Notes: generated from the sequence alone by a model not told the origin. Positions 38,706 to 52,278 are shown, counted from the stretch's first letter. The stretch: DNA of 64,000 bases from Acanthacorydalis orientalis (GCA_034766995.1 CM068313.1:31846825-31910824); one strand, 5' to 3'. Made by a program: numbers and translations.

Positions 38706-41700
38706 TTATCTTAAAGTATGCCAAGAAGCAACTGCTTTTCTGGGACTTTGAATCATATCATGCCAATGATCTCTACCTGGTCCTTCTTCTCTAGGTCCTA
38801 TAATACAACAACCTAGTAAAGGATTGTTGCCAATGAATTCAGTTCCTTGATCCATTACGCAGACCTGTAAAAAAGATCATATATGTTAAATGTAATTTTT
38901 TTAAGAGATTTATTTACTGGACTATTTTACTAAATTTTGCATTACCGACACTCTTGTAATATTGGTTTTTATATAGAAAATTGTCTGCTGATCAATAGTA
39001 TCTAATTATACAATATATATATTACTTTATTTGATTTCTCTGAACATTGTGTAATATTTTTCATTTGAGGCGATTTTTTTATTATTAAAATAATACATTA
39101 TTTTCAAATAATATAATAAAATACTTATATATGTATATGCATTTTTGAAACACATTTAGAATTTTTCATCGAATAACCGTATTTTTCATGCATTTGTACA
39201 AAATAAAACATAATAGTAGAATTTATTAAAATCACTCATGATATTTCAATTTCTTATAAAACTCAATATATTGTATATGTTCACTAAATTTAATTAATTA
39301 TTTTAACTACTTTTACGGCCATTTAATTCATAGCTTACAATTAATATCAATTATAATTGTATTTAGAGTCATAGAATTATTTGTATTTATTTATCAATGT
39401 GTTATATACTTTCATAATTAATTCTTTTTGTTTTTATAATAGTCAGGTTTAATATAAATATCTTTAGATACTATATTTCACTTCGATTATTTTCTCGAAA
39501 TAATATATTTGTATAAATAATTAATAATAATAATGAACGAAAATTAAGGTATGTTAGGGAATTAATTGAAAAATAAATAAACTTTTTCGATTTTCTTATA
39601 AATTCGTAATGTCATTTGAATATTAATTGAATGTTTGTTTAAATTATGCTACATATTTTTTAAATTCAGCGTGAAGTTTAATTATTCAATATTTTTTATA
39701 ATTAGAAATCTTTATTACAAATGAATAAATAAGTTCAAACAATTCAACTCACTATTTTTTTAATAATAAATAGAAACAAATATCTAATGAAAATATTTAT
39801 ATTTAAATATTTTTATATATTTTGGGAAATATGTTTTAACCTATGACTATTAAAAAAGCCTTACTTCTATAGCAGCTTGATTGAGGTTTGCAGATGATAA
39901 ACTAAATGTTAGTGCTTCATTCCAGACAGGGTTACAATTTCCTTTTCGAGATGCTGTTTTCTTTTTCTTGACACGTTTTCCACTTACAATAAGATTTACT
40001 TTTACAAATGGATCTGCAAAATACAATATATTTAAGTAAAAAAAATGGTTAACTTTAGAAATCTTACATATTATTCCTAAGAAATATCTGAATTTACTTC
40101 AATAATTGAAACTAAAATACTTTATTGTGTCTCATATTATTATTCTGAAAATATTTGTGTTGTAAGTCATTTTTTATACAAACATATTTATACATTTTAA
40201 TTTTTATATAAATAAATGTATTATAATCAAATGTACCGTAGAATATATTTAAAGAATAATAATTATTTTACTTCAAAAATAAACTAAAATTATAGTTTTC
40301 TAACTCTTTTCATGAAGGAACATCTAAATATGCATTTAGTAGATAAATACATACCTACAGAATCTTTATCTTCTGGAAGAAATATATTTCGTGCTTTGAG
40401 AACAACTACAGTTAACCTTTCTGCAGATGGAAGATAACTTAAAGATAATAAAACTTCTTGTAATTCTTCAGGAGGCTTTTTGTTTTTTGTTATTTCACCC
40501 CATACTTCAACATTTGAAGTGACATCAAATTCATCCATACTCATTCGAACTTCTCCAATTACATCGTTTCTCGAGAATCTATCGTAGTCAAATACTTGTA
40601 AAACAAGTGTTTTATCTTGAAGATCTTCATGCGATACGGGAAATTTAAAATGTTGATCGAAAAATGGATTTGGATCGTTTCTGTGTATTGTAGTTTGTCG
40701 TTTTCTGTTATCTACAGAAGGTACCATTGATACTTTTACATATGGATCATTGAAACCACCTTGATCGCTTCCAGCTAAATCATGAGCTGTATAGATACAA
40801 ATTAACATATTAATGACTGTATTTATAATTAATATATGCACGTATGTATATATATATATATATATATATAATAAATTAATAGATTGAGTTGGAAAATGTT
40901 TTCAATTGTAATTATAAACTAAGAGTTTTAATAATTATATTTTTTTTTCATTTTAAATGTATTAGTATAAAATAAATATTTGAAAATATAAAGAATCTTC
41001 TCTGTACTATTTAAAAAAATACTACGCGTATTTATAGAGGCATGATAAGTCAATTTTTTTATAAATACGAAGAATAAACAAAGAATCTGGTTTTGAATAT
41101 TTAATTTAGTGTAATTAAATTAGGTGTAAAAAACGATTTCAGTGTAAAACTGATAGGAAATTTATTCAATATATTATATTTACTGAAACTTTAGAATAAA
41201 AAAAGTTACACATTTTAACATTGTATTTTGTTATTAATTTTTTTAAACTTTTCCAATAAAAATATTATGACTTAGATTTTACACAGATAATTTGTGCGTA
41301 TAATTTGTTTGTTTCTGTTATTTGTTGAGGAAAGTGAGCGTTATCGAGCGGGGGCAAAGCCCACCGGAAGGTGGTCGAGTGCAGCAAGTAGGGGACAGTG
41401 CACCCTGGTATAGAAAAAAATAAGATGAAATAGATTTAGTAAACATAATAAACTTCAAATGAATGTTACCTTCTATTAAGTGAACTGTCAGATCACTCCT
41501 ATCGAAATCATATTTCAGTCTCAAATGTAATCTTCCTAAAGTTTGTCCAGTACGAGATCGATTACCTAAAAATAATGGTCCATCTCTTCTTTGATATAAA
41601 TCTGGTTGAAGTGCTCCGAGGGGACTAGAAGGAGGTGCAGGGTTTGAATCTAAAGAATAATTCTTTGGCGGAATCAATAATGGAGATAAGCAACGTCCCA

Positions 41701-42043
41701 TTGATGATCGTGGTGATTGTTGAGGTCCGGTGGACGTAGAACTTCCCATAGAGCTACCAGTAAGTGAGACCAAACTTGTCTGGGATGGAAATGAATTTCG
41801 CAATTCACTACCGCTAACGGTTGATGTACCAGGTGAAGAACAACGTATATCCAAAGAGGCAGCCCGATGAGGCGAAGGTGATCTGCTTGTATGTGCTGGA
41901 GGATAACTAGATGAATGAGAAGTATCATGTTGAGGAATCGGTGTTCGAATATTTCCATCTGGTCCATAAGCTCGTATTTGTGGTGAAGAACCACGATGAC
42001 TTTGAACATCTGAAGTCTGATAAATAATTTATGTATATATATA

Positions 42044-42083
<40 letters not shown>

Positions 42084-42551
42084 TATTTTATAATACATAT
42101 ACCTGTCTTGACACACTACTGTCGAAGCTACTTTGTGATGAAACACTAGGTGTTCGAACAAGTCTTGGTTGTGGTCCACTTGGATATGATCTAGATTGAT
42201 GTTGAAGAGGAGGACCTCCTGTAGGACTTGCACACAGATCCAGTGGTGCTCGCATTAGTTCAGCAGTCATTGATTGTCCTGGACCATGACTAGGTGGTTG
42301 AATCACATGATGTTCTTTGGATATATTAAATTCCTGGAATAATACCAACATTTATAGTCTTTTTTTAACGTTTACCATTATTTATTTGATAAATTCATAT
42401 CGCCTTTTTGAAAACATCTGTTACTGAGATCTCTTAAAAAACAGACTTAAAATTACAACTTATTTGTAAATATATGTGGTATCATGTAAAATATTTTTTT
42501 TTGAAGGAATTAATGCATTATTCAGATATTATCACTGAATATTTAGTTTTG

Positions 42552-42601
<50 letters not shown>

Positions 42602-43068
42602 ATGTGTGTGTGTGTGTGTATTTATGTATGTACATATGTATTATGTCAATTTCTTAATAATAAAAACAAATTAGAAAATAATTTTATATTACTGAAAATT
42701 TAAAAAGTCAAATTTTATATGGTGAGTTTTAATTTCAAGCTTCATTATAAGGATTTGAACATATTTATATAATTTAAATTTAGTATTTAAAAAACATCAG
42801 AGGAATGTAGTTAGATATGTTGTTTTTATTTGTTATGTAGGCGAAATTTTGACTTGATTTTAATGAGATCATTCCTAATTATACCTTAATACATTTTCTG
42901 TTAAAAGATTAAAATATTTTTTCTTCTTTTTATTATAACAATAAAAATATAAAATCCTATAGTTAAATTAAATAAAATGTGTATCACTTATATAAATTTT
43001 AATAATATCATCTATTATTAACAGTCAAGTTGTCAAACTTAGAAACTAAATACGTGAGACAAATAAAG

Positions 43069-43150
<82 letters not shown>

Positions 43151-43457
43151 AATGCAAGACAGTTTTGTATATTTATTTTATTTAGTTATTGGATATTGTC
43201 ACTTTTCTTTACTAAAATTGATTAAATGTCAGACTAGTTGAAAAGTGTCCTTATTGATAAAATGTATTAAAAAGAACTGGAAATGGTCCTTCTTTGTATA
43301 ACTATTTATATTGATTTCAATATTTTATTTAATGTACATATTTATTTAGCTTTATATTTGAAAACATTAGTAAAAGTATCTTAAAATATATTTTTTAATG
43401 GTTATAATTATAATACTACTTTTATATATATTGGTATATATTAATAACTACATACGC

Positions 43458-43532
<75 letters not shown>

Positions 43533-44027
43533 ACGTGACTTTAAAAATAAAATGTATACATTTTTATATTAAATGTGATTTTCAATAGATAAAAATTTCA
43601 AAGAGGATTTTAGAGACATGAAATCAGGTACTTTACAAAAATTTAATAATCGTTACAATATTTCAATATACCCTATACAAAATGACTTCTCAAATAACAT
43701 CATTTATTCGTTGAAAATCAAATATAAATGCAAACGAATGAAATTGTTAATAATGCATTAAGATGAGTTTGATACATAACATCCATCTACTGAATAAACC
43801 AGCGACCTATGCGTCAAAGACGTTCCAGTAGTAAGCATCTAGATGAACGATCGTTGACGCGAAGACCCAAGGGTACAGAATTTGATTACCGTTCCCAATG
43901 ACGTCACGTAAACCACCCTGCATATTCTCCTACCACACTCTGCCATGTTATATAATAGAGTCGAGCTTTAGTTATGCTGCCTTGCGTTCAATACGACAGT
44001 TAACGTGTACACACATATCCTTTATGA

Positions 44028-44079
<52 letters not shown>

Positions 44080-45946
44080 CCATATACGTATGCATATATA
44101 TTTTTAAGGGACATGCCGTTATAAAATGAGAATAAGTCAAAAACATTTGTATTATTTTAATGTGTTTAAAGAAATTAAAATAAGTCACATGTACTTTAAT
44201 TAATATTATTAAATTCTTCTCATTTTAAGCTCAAATATTTATTTACATTTTACTTCATTTAGTTAGGTTTTAAAAATTCAAAACTTTAAAATTGTCCATT
44301 TATGAAATGGAATAAATCAGAAACATATAAATGATATTATCGATTGCATATTGGCTCTAACGAATTAAATAATTATAAAAGTATATATTAAAGAAAATAA
44401 TATTATTGTTTCGAATTCTTAAGGATAATTTTAATAGCATAATAAAAATCAATAGTTTTCAATGTTGTGTATGTTTAGTATGATTTATTAAATTTTAAGC
44501 ATATTATTACTTAAATATAAAAAAGATATTTGAATTCTTTGAAAAATGATTGTTTTGGCGTTTCTATAAAATTGGAAGTGGAATGTTTTAAGGATAATAA
44601 GCATAAATGATATTTAAAAAAAAACTTTTTTAAATTCTTTAATATAAATTGGTCCATATAGATTAAAGATTTGAACCCTCACCTGTGTTACAATCTCATT
44701 TTTTTCCTATACCTAATTTATGTTCCAAAACTTTAATTGTATATGCAACAATTCATGTTAAAAAATTTAAAAAGTTTTTTTTTAAATATTATTTATGCTA
44801 ATTATCCTTGAAATATTTAACTTTTAATTTTAGTGGAACGCCAAAACAAATCATTCAGTTTTCAAAGAATTCAACTATTTTTCACTCTATTTTAATAAAT
44901 CTAGTGTGTACTATATTGTAACTTAGATATATTAAAATATAAAATAATAAAAACGTGCTAAAATGTAATAGCTGCTAGTTTCCTGTTTGTGTCGGGACAA
45001 GACTTCAAACATGCAGAGTTGTTTGTACATGAAGAAGATATAACATTTAAACACACTATAATTTATAATTATGTTTTCCAAATGTAAATATTGGAATAAA
45101 TAATACAATTAAAAAAAATATTTTATTCCCTTTAGAATATAACTTATAATGTTTGAATGAACTCCAAATTTTGTGGAGAATTTAATATTTCTTCGAAGAA
45201 AGAAGGTTCAATAAGCTTTTCTGTACCATACCGCCTTGAGAAAATTGGATCCTTGCCGTAATGAGTATAATCAAAAATGATTAAAAATTAATTATCCGAC
45301 ATGTTTTGACTATAATTATTTTCTGATTTATAGATTGAATAAAAATATTATTTGTTTGTGTAAGTTGTCTCCTATTATTCAACATCATATGATGATTTTT
45401 AAAACTATTTAGTGGTTTCTTCGAAATAACCTGATTTCTCTAACGCTTGGTGTCTGCTCAGGTGTTTATTCACGATGCCATTGTTTTAAAACTAGGTTTT
45501 TATTCAATGTACATAACTTTATTGAAAAAATAAATCATCTTTATGCATAATATTACATTCTTATAGAAACATCATCATTAGAGTGCCTCAAATGCTGTAT
45601 CATTTGACTTTATAAGAATAAGTTTTGTATGTATTAGAGTTGGTGGATCATACGGAAAAAGATATTGATTTTTCCTTACTCATACTAATTTAATATTTTG
45701 GAAAAGACAAAGTACGCTATATCGCGACTTTTTTTGTCTTAGTTTTGGAGCCGATTAATTATATAATATTTATTGAAATGGTGTAAATCTTCCAAGTTCT
45801 GCTTCAGTTTAATAGACGAGAGCAAATGTTATCAGGTAATAATTCGCCGTAAATTCGTGTATAATAAAAAATTGTATTTAACTTCAAAAATATCTAAAAT
45901 ATTTATTAAAGAAACATATATCTTTCTATTATATATATTTACGTGT

Positions 45947-45981
<35 letters not shown>

Positions 45982-47167
45982 GTGTTTAATATTAAATAAA
46001 TTCAAAGTAAATATTGTAAATAAATTAAATACTAAAATGGTTGTTTTTGATAAAATAAACTGATTTACGTAATACAAACCTGAACTTATTTTACATTTTA
46101 TTCATTTTCTATAAAAAGATACTTTTTGTGGTGTTCAATACAAGAGTATTCTAATAAGCTTATAGTTTTTAGAATGTGTATTTTTGATTCTAGTTAAATC
46201 TACTTGTTGCATATATTCAATCTATTCAGTATTTACATCAATATTCTGGAAACAATTTTCAGGAAAGTGTAATTACTATATTTATTTAAATTAAATTATT
46301 TTAAAAACATAGATTTAATGAATTTGTTATTATTGTTTATCGTTTAAAATAATGGAAACACTTAATTTTTATAATTCCCATTCTGAAATATATTACGCGA
46401 GGTAAATTGGATACTTTACTGATTATCACTAGTTTAATTACCAGTTTGAGAGTTTCACAAATTTCTAGGTACATATGAATTCTGTAAATATTAGATATTT
46501 TTTTAAATGCTACTTTATTGAAAAATATGCATTTTTTAAAACAAGGATAAATTTATTGATTATAAATTTGTAAATGCTTAAATCAAGTAATTTTTAATAC
46601 AATAAGTAATAATAATTCAGAATCCTATTTACTTAATTATATATTCAGAAAGTTATTAAAAACTATTATTCATTTTTGTCAAAACTGTCAATAAATATTA
46701 ACTTCATTAAGTTAAAAATAAAAATGTTATTTTCTTTTTCACAAGTTGATATTTATATTATGAACAAAACACAAACTAAATATTTCAAATTATTTGTAAA
46801 TAATTTTTATTAAATACCTTTCATTTAAATATATTCCCAAATAATTCATGAATATTTATTATTTCTTAATATGTTTTCAACAAAGAAAATATATTAGCTA
46901 ATGAAATAAGGGCTTTTTTAGCTAATGAAATAAGGACTAGTTAAATTACTGTATGTAACTAGCATTATTTTTTAGAATATTGTTTTGTAAATAAAGTTAT
47001 TATAAATGCTATAATAAAAATAAAAGTAAAATAATAATAAGTAATTTACTTAAAAATACCAAATAATTTTAGAATACATATATCTATATACGCTCATTTG
47101 ATTTTAAATTAATTCAAAATATCTGATTAAAAGCCGATACTTAGTTATTATTCTGTATAGTAATGCA

Positions 47168-47218
<51 letters not shown>

Positions 47219-48185
47219 AATGTTTTTTTTTTCAATCTAAATAAATGGAAAAAATATCTTCTGAATTATAAAGTCTGACATTTGTATATTAAACTTATAA
47301 ATGTTAGAATATTAATCTATACATACTGTGACAATAAAGAATATTAAATTATAAATTATTCTCATAAAATTCACATTTCAATTATTTTCTGAATTATGTT
47401 AGGGGACATTTTATCGATGTAATTTATCAATGTTGATTTTTCATTAAAGTACGTAAAGCTTTATGTTCGTTAATGACAGTATATAAATAAAAAATATACG
47501 TTATAATTATATATACAATAATGTATTTTATTATTATAATTGATAATAAAATATATTTATTTTATGAAAGTGACATGTGTGCCTGCTGCATAAATTTTAT
47601 CTGTTTTTTTAGTAATTTATATTGTATAATTATTCATTGTCATATGATGTTATTAAAAAAACTTATATAATAATTAAATAACTAAATTATTTGAATAAAA
47701 ATTACCATTTGTGTCACTTGTAAAATGTTAATATGCATAGATAAAATGTTCAAAATTTGTTAGTCTAGCAATTTAAAACTTCTGTTAATTATTATTGGCT
47801 GAATTAAATATTAGTTAAAATTTGATTAATGTCTGTTTCCGAAATCGTTTTATAAAACTTAAAATTTATTAAAAATATAATTAGTATATAAAGTGAGTTT
47901 ATCAAACAAACTTTTTGTTAATTAAAAAAAAAAAAAAAACAGAAAATTAGGAATAAAAAAATGATTGTCATTCACCTCTAGGCTACCACTGCTGCCAGTA
48001 CTCCCTGTACTTCCATTCTTGCTAGCAGTCGGTGAAGTACAACTGATCGCTCTTTCTTTAGCCACACGAGCCCACGATTCTAATCTTTTATGTGTAACCC
48101 AGCATGCTGCCGGTCCAATGCTCGTTCCGCTTCCGTTTCCACTGGATGCCCCTTTTAAATTTTTACCACTACCACTTTCCGACAT
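38706..48185 (-). CDS. Synaptotagmin-family double C2-domain protein
   Basis: Six exons on the minus strand: 48185-47976, 42333-42103, 42016-41470, 40786-40355, 40013-39865, 38864-38706 (stop TAA), with AG/GT borders and frame kept, giving 575 residues. Family role: calcium-dependent binding of membranes and SNAREs in vesicle fusion. Seen: residues 1-300 are Ser/Gly/Pro-rich and low complexity, with no transmembrane segment. C2A (about 308-430) contains GGFNDPYVKV and FDYDRFSRND, keeping Asp337, 343, 396, 398 and 404. C2B (about 440-575) has LLSLSYLPSAERLTVVVLKA, a polybasic KRVKKKKT strand, NPVWNE and a terminal WHTL. Loop 3 of C2B keeps Asp528, but the next two acidic positions are Gly/Thr and Asn. 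ATG 48185 is chosen because the in-frame codon upstream is TTG. The subfamily is unresolved: C2B looks Syt12-like while C2A looks calcium-binding, as in the insect alpha/beta classes. A membrane anchor in an alternative first exon is possible. Confidence 0.92.
38865..39864 (-). other. Synaptotagmin intron 5 (1.0 kb)
   Basis: Minus-strand donor GTAAGG after exon 40013-39865, acceptor TTACAG before exon 38864-38706. AT-rich; nothing else is recognised. Confidence 0.85.
40787..41469 (-). other. Synaptotagmin intron 3 (683 bp)
   Basis: Minus-strand donor GTAACA, acceptor TATACAG. It contains the GC-rich repeat at 41337-41406 and a short (TA)n run near 40850-40870. Confidence 0.85.
41337..41406 (+). 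repeat. GC-rich dispersed repeat, copy 2 (two tandem units)
   Basis: Two degenerate units related to 31968-32005: 41337-41362 (AGCGTTATCGAGCGGGGGC) and 41375-41406 (TCGAGTGCAGCAAGTAGGGG). They lie in the synaptotagmin intron, about 65 bp downstream of the exon ending at 41470 in gene orientation. Not coding. The family is not recognised. Confidence 0.7.
42017..42102 (-). other. 86 bp synaptotagmin intron made largely of (TA)n
   Basis: Minus-strand donor GTATAT, acceptor TTATCAG. Almost all of the sequence between is TA dinucleotide. Exons on both sides read in frame and are phase 0, so the intron call is firm. Length variation of the array would directly alter intron length. Confidence 0.85.
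43071..43145. repeat. Long (TA)n microsatellite
   Basis: Pure TA dinucleotides in the first synaptotagmin intron. A second array of similar length follows at 43460-43530. Confidence 0.97.
43780..44030. promoter_or_regulatory. CRE/TATA-containing island in synaptotagmin intron
   Basis: A non-AT-rich patch with a consensus cAMP-response element TGACGTCA at 43899-43906, a CCCAAT just before it, and a TATA-like TTATATAATAG at 43948-43958. It lies in the 5.6 kb first intron of the minus-strand synaptotagmin gene. The site could serve an alternative promoter or enhancer; both motifs can be read on either strand. Motifs are seen; function is inference. Confidence 0.35.
44530..44874. mobile_element. 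Foldback (MITE-like) inverted-repeat element
   Basis: The left arm 44530-44659 and right arm 44741-44874 are reverse complements over about 130 bp with roughly 80% identity by eye. Shared blocks include TTGAATTCTTTGAAAA at the tips, TTGTTTTGGCGTT, AAGGATAAT and a run of T/A near the loop. About 80 bp of unpaired sequence separates the arms. No ORF or recognisable transposase lies inside, so it is best read as a non-autonomous foldback element. No target duplication is certain. It lies in the large first intron of the synaptotagmin gene. Confidence 0.75.
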
Positions 48186-48314
48186 TTTTTTCAAAATTTA
48201 TTTTTAATACACTCACGTAGACAAGCATTCGGTATTAACGTAAATTAATACACAACAAAACAATTCAGTTTGATGTTAAAACTAATTCCAATTATTGTCG
48301 CGCGTGAACGAAAC

Positions 48315-48321
48315 TTATATA
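48315..48321 (-). promoter_or_regulatory. TATA-like box upstream of synaptotagmin start codon
   Basis: TATATAA on the minus strand about 130 bp upstream of ATG 48185, followed by a CpG-bearing stretch TTCGTTCACGCGCG. The spacing would suit a short 5' untranslated region. TATA-like strings are common in this AT-rich DNA, so this is a weak call. Confidence 0.25.
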
Positions 48322-48770
48322 TTGCGACTTTTATTTAATATTGTTTGATATTTTAATTTCTTACATGATTTATTTATTATTATAGAATATACTTTTGTGG
48401 CACTTATTTGATTGTTATTGTGTTGAATATGTTATAAAATGTAAGCGTTATTATTATTATTTCATTTTATTTAATTATAACCTTTTCTCATAATCTGATC
48501 TAAATAAATTTGTGTTTATTTTGTAAACGTTATTTTAGAACATTTCATTTTTTCTATGGGTAATCTATTAGAAAAATAGATATTAATTAAACAATCATTT
48601 AACAACATAGACAACTATATATATATATATATATAATTTGTAAAAAAAAACAATGAGATGTCTATATATTTGAAATAACATTCGCAGTGTTCCACAATAA
48701 TGGAGATTTGTGGGTAGGTCATTAGGTGATGTACAATGAACGTAAATGTACGCACGTTCTAATTAAATAG

Positions 48771-48824
<54 letters not shown>

Positions 48825-49401
48825 GATAGATAGATAGATAGAGAGAGAGAGATAAAATACATATAAATTTACAATATAAACACAGAAGAAGAATAAAACT
48901 AATAAATCCCTTTCTGTATATTTTTATATTTTCTGCGTATTTCATTTGAATAATAAACTTTTATTTTAAATGTTCATCAAATTAATATCATACGATTTAG
49001 ATATAAAGTAATAAAAGGTCTAATTTATTATTTTTTTAATTTATAGAACTTTATTTTAAATTAAATGGGTAAAATTATAGAATAAAATTAAGTTTTTTAA
49101 TCGTTATAAGAAATGAGAGTTTGAAATTAGAAAAATATAAAAGAAAAATTAAACGAACATAAAAAGTAAATAAATGAATTCTCAGATGATAATTCAATTG
49201 ATTATACTACTTTCAAAATGAATGACATTCCAACATTCTAAAATTATTTCTAAAAATCTTTTAAAACACAAATAAGCGTCAATGAAAATCTTTAAGAATA
49301 CACTAAGAGCGAGTTGCATTTTAATTACCCTGCTGAAAAGAGTTTGAATAATAATTGTCGAGAAATAGAAATATATGTACAAATATATATATATATATAT
49401 A

Positions 49402-49455
<54 letters not shown>

Positions 49456-49645
49456 AAAATGCACTAAATAATATAAACACAGTAAATATAAAAATCGAAC
49501 TCTAAATAAAGAAAAAAGAGAATAGAATTTGCTCTGAGCACTAAATTACAAAACCATATTCTGAGGATTGTTACGAGGACTAAATAACAGATGGGCAGGC
49601 CAGTACTTCAGAAAAAAGTTAACACCTAATCCTTAAAGAAAAATG

Positions 49646-49719
<74 letters not shown>

Positions 49720-52278
49720 GTCTATATATACGAATGTTAATTGTACAAAAATTTCATTTCTTGTATTATAAATTTCATATAAATACATTCAAGCTTATAT
49801 ACCAACTCATTTATTTATTAAAAGTGCGATATTAAAAACGTTTTTTTAAAATTATTATCATGAAATTGAATCCTAAATTACAAATTAGTGATTGCATTAA
49901 GTATATTTTAAGAAAGGGTGTTGAAATTTATTTGACTGAAATGAACATTTTCACTAAAGATACGGTAAAAAATACTTCCAGCGAAATATGTATATATATA
50001 TATATATATATATATTTTTACAAGGTACACTTGCATCTCTACGCTTTATTGAATTAGAAATGTGGGGTGACCATTTCTCCATCATTCTTAAAGTATATGA
50101 ATTTTATATTTACGCTTGACTGAAAGAACGATAAGAAAATGTATACAAAAAATTATTCATATAATATCTTTATCGTTCAACTTTCCCTTCAGCGGTCTAA
50201 AAATTAATTACTGTTCAACGAAAAAAATTACGTCCAATTAAGCCTCTGTTAAAATTAGGCTGTGAAATTGTTATACCTCTTTGTACTTTTAATGAGTACA
50301 TCTACAAAACAAAAATTATTAAATAATTTTAATGATGAAGAACATTACACTTTAACATCATGATAAGTTAATTTATATACGGGAAGAAACATGTTTCCTT
50401 TTCAATTATTATTTCTATTCTGATACATACAAGCTTACATAAATTTTGTATGACACCCGCAGTATATATATATATATATTTATGTACGTATTAAAAAGTG
50501 TATTTGTGAATAAATTCAATTACACTTTTTTCGTTTGATGAAAGTAGTTTTAAAGAACAAAAAGAACATCATATTAATATCCATTCAAACTAAAATTTAA
50601 ATAATTATTTTCTATTCCATGTATTCTATAATTAATAACTAGAAAACATACAATTTGAAATAAAAAGAATATACAAGTTTAATTAAAATAAAAGTTTTAC
50701 AAATATTGTATTATTTTGAGAAGTGGTAAAAATAAATTAATTGTAATTAATATTTTAATATTCCGTTTTACTATTACTACATATGAAATGTATTAAAAAT
50801 GTTTAATTAAAAGCATTTACTTATATCAAAAAGTATTTATATTATATTTAAGAAGTATTTGTAATGACATTTTTGTTACCTTTTTTTATAACTTTTAACT
50901 TCAATTCATTGAATTAAAATATTTAAAATCTTAGAAAATGCGATTTATTAATTTGTCTGGAAAATTTATAATATTATCAGTTATTTTCGTTTTTGTTTTA
51001 TTTATCATTTATTAACATTTTTTTGTACTTCTGAGATATTTCAATATTTTATTTGTATCTTAGTTAAAAAATGATTAATACATTTTTTGAAGATCAAAAT
51101 GAAAATTATCTAATCCAATGTGTCCACTGATCATTGTTTGGTTAAATTGATAAATATATGTTTAATTATCTTATTACAAATTTTCTATGTATGTGTTCTT
51201 TAATTTCTAATCTTTAATGAAAAATTTGACATATTATTTGATATATAAAAACAATAATATTGAAATAAAACATATTAATGAAGTTCATTTATTTCGATTT
51301 TAAAAATCTTTGATACATTTTTTTCTAACTTGTAATAAATATCCCATGAAACAAAATATTAATTATCTATTGTGAATATTCAAATCTCCTTAATTTTCCA
51401 GTCTAAATCATTTATGATATAAAAAATTACATAGTGTATTTAGAAAATTATTTAAAAGAAACTGAGAAAATACATAAAAGGGAACAAAAATATTGATTTT
51501 TATATTTGTTAAAGTATTCTATAATTATTCTCTCTACAGTATGAATATATTTGGTTATATTTTTAATATATATCAAATTACACTTGAATATTATTTATTT
51601 TGCTTCAGATTATTACAACCTACATCACAGATACACTGTTCAAATTAATTGGATTCTTAATGAAAGATGACGTTGCTCATTAGTTCTCTCTCTTAACTGA
51701 TTATATATACAAATAGCTCGTTTATTTTCAGAAAAAAATGTAAACAAAAATAAACGTAAGTAGAAAATTCAAAAACACTTAATTTAAAAATAAAATTTAA
51801 TATATACATATATACATATACATATATATATATATATATATATAAATATATATGTACATACATAATCACTAGACCTCTCGATTATATTTATGTATAATTT
51901 TTTTATACATATATATGATGAATCGTGTATATCGTCGATAAAAATATTTTGTACACTTGTAAAATCAATGATTTATACAGAAAAATTATTTACAAATACA
52001 ATTTTATTCTGAAAGCATTACAGTCGTAACAGAAGGTATTTGTATACAAACATATCATTACAAATTTAATTTCTCAAATATTTATAAAAGCGTTCAATAT
52101 TTTAAATTGAATAATTTTAAGAACTGCAGTAAAATAGTTTTGCGAAAATGATTGTGAGAGACTTTGTAATAATATCGTTCAAAACTAGGAAGTTAATTTT
52201 TTCTTATAAACTTACATGTATTTAAAATGTATACATTATATTGCTCGTATTTTTGATTAGTTTTCAAAAATACAATAT

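Larger units (their letters stand above)
42334..47975 (-). other. Synaptotagmin intron 1 (5.6 kb)
   Basis: Minus-strand donor GTGAAT after the first coding exon, acceptor TTCCAG. It contains (TA)n arrays (42555-42598, 43071-43145, 43460-43530, 44032-44076, 47175-47217), the CRE/TATA island (43780-44030), the foldback element (44530-44874) and a 24 bp-period duplication at 46894-46935. No alternative exon with a membrane segment was found by reading, but one could be missed. Confidence 0.8.

Noticed and set aside
45170..45720. Possible transposase relic in a less repetitive stretch of the synaptotagmin intron
   Set aside because: Frames on both strands are full of stops and no transposase motif could be aligned with confidence.
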